In this document: piece by piece, positions 37,155-37,847 of the stretch | How positions within the stretch are numbered: position 1 is the first letter of the stretch | Layout of the letters: every line of letters begins with the position of its first letter | DNA from: QHWK01 sp035315685 | GTDB taxonomy: Bacteria > Acidobacteriota > Vicinamibacteria > Vicinamibacterales > CAVVIG01 | Reading direction: 5' to 3' | DNA: 37,847 bases | NCBI GenBank assembly: GCA_035315685.1 | Contig: DATFXR010000177.1 | Location: 1 to 37,847, forward strand | Notes under the pieces: generated by a model | The model's input: the letters and a program-made list of their open reading frames with translations, nothing else | Database searches by the model: none | Told to the model about the DNA's origin: nothing | Program-made: the position numbers and the translations under genes

Positions 37155-37476
37155 TCACCTCAGACAGCTGGCATCCGTGCCGTTGGCACGACGCCGCGCG
37201 TCACCGTGATCAGCGATCTTCTTGAATCCAGCCTTTTCGACGTCGATGTGATAAGTGCGGCGCGAGACTGGTCAGGTAGTACTCGCCGGAGTCGCTGGTC
37301 GTTGTCTCACGCCGAACGGTCGTGCAGGCGCTGATGGCGGCGACGGTCGCGTCGACGATCACCGCGTTCGAGGTGTCGGTCACACGACCGGTCAGCGAGG
37401 CGTTCGGGGATTCGGCGCGCGCAACGGTACCGTGGGAGCGAGGCAGAAGAGCGGTGAGGACGGACGCTCCGCGCAT
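37155..37476 (-). pseudogene. Decayed N-terminus of another TonB-dependent receptor
   Basis: The frame from ATG 37476 encodes a poor signal-like segment and then a carboxypeptidase-regulatory domain: ASLTGRVTDTSNAVIVDATV, RRETTTSDSGEYYLTSLAP. After LAP the domain continues in another frame as TYHIDVEKAGFKK, which fits loss of two bases (expected LAPGTYHIDV). It then runs to a TGA at 37157-37155 with no plug or barrel. It is a truncated, frameshifted receptor start lying five bases before receptor 3. Confidence 0.75.
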
Positions 37477-37616
37477 GATCCAATCACTCGAGGACCGCAT
37501 AGTGTGTCACCGATTCTGAATCGCGACGAAGCCCCAAAAGAGTCGAGGCCGTAACTCTTCTGAGTCTGACGACGGTGGGCACAAGTCGCTGGGGATCAAT
37601 TATTTCCCCGGTTACC

Positions 37617-37781
37617 TCAGTCATCGAGCCGTGGGTGGCCATCGTAAGCGCAGACCAGCTTGGAGACGATGTTCTGAACGCGTCCCTTGAGCGTCTCTTT
37701 CGGTGCCGACAGGCGGTCGCGCCGGAGTCCGCTCAGGCGGTCTTCCACGTCCTCCGCAACGACTGTCGGCAGATCAGCCAC
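37617..37781 (-). pseudogene. Remnant of a LuxR-type response-regulator DNA-binding tail
   Basis: A 54-codon open frame from GTG 37781. Its KETLKGRVQNIVSKL matches EDTVKGRVKNILSKL of the regulator at 10984, and the DNA agrees closely as well, but the receiver, the first HTH helices and the usual C-terminal helix are missing or scrambled. It probably derives from a copy of that regulator. It is not expected to function. Confidence 0.55.
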
Positions 37782-37847
37782 ATCAGTCTGAGGCGACGGA
37801 GAACCGGGAGGTCAATGACGGCCGGTGGACCGTTCCCCATCGACCTC

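Noticed and set aside
37210..37500. An intact 96-residue exported protein
   Set aside because: Its end is out of frame with the carboxypeptidase-regulatory domain it begins; it is better explained as a receptor pseudogene fragment.

Overview
The window looks like GC-rich chromosomal DNA from an Acidobacteriota bacterium, probably a Vicinamibacteria-like lineage. This is inferred from gene content, not from a marker gene. The pointers are three Oar-type TonB-dependent receptors with carboxypeptidase-regulatory N-termini, four periplasmic-propeller histidine kinases with Y_Y_Y domains, and an ADOP-type duplicated permease coupled to a PadR repressor.

Left block (1-11616, + strand): the 3' end of a TonB-dependent receptor is followed 13 bases later by three tandem, paralogous propeller/Y_Y_Y/HisKA_3 kinases and one NarL/LuxR response regulator. 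The last three junctions are 4-base stop/start overlaps. It reads as one operon in which several periplasmic sensors feed a single regulator.

Second block (11927-17477, + strand): a sigma-54 activator without a sensor domain is followed by a hairpin and a good -24/-12 promoter in front of a small coiled-coil protein and a SYLF-domain protein. Then come an FtsH protease, an in-frame chimera of an outer-membrane-protein N-terminus and a sigma-54-activator Fis-type C-terminus, and a DoxX-like membrane protein.

Third block (17578-21050): an MFS transporter (- strand), a VOC ring-cleaving dioxygenase and an NAD(P)H-dependent FMN reductase. With the DoxX protein this recalls quinone/electrophile detoxification sets. 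A possible release-factor remnant lies between the transporter and the dioxygenase.

Fourth block (21184-29914): a LytS/LytTR-type two-component pair (- strand) is divergent from a second TonB-dependent receptor; the shared upstream region holds palindromes. A convergent PadR-ADOP permease operon follows, with a clear promoter/operator.

Right block (29915-37847): a tRNA 3'-end remnant and a DUF433/DUF5615 toxin-antitoxin pair, then a second receptor-kinase unit on the - strand. That unit carries three apparent single-base frameshifts, and fixing each restores full-length products. Upstream of it are a decayed receptor N-terminus and a decayed LuxR-type regulator tail, traces of another copy of the same kind of array.
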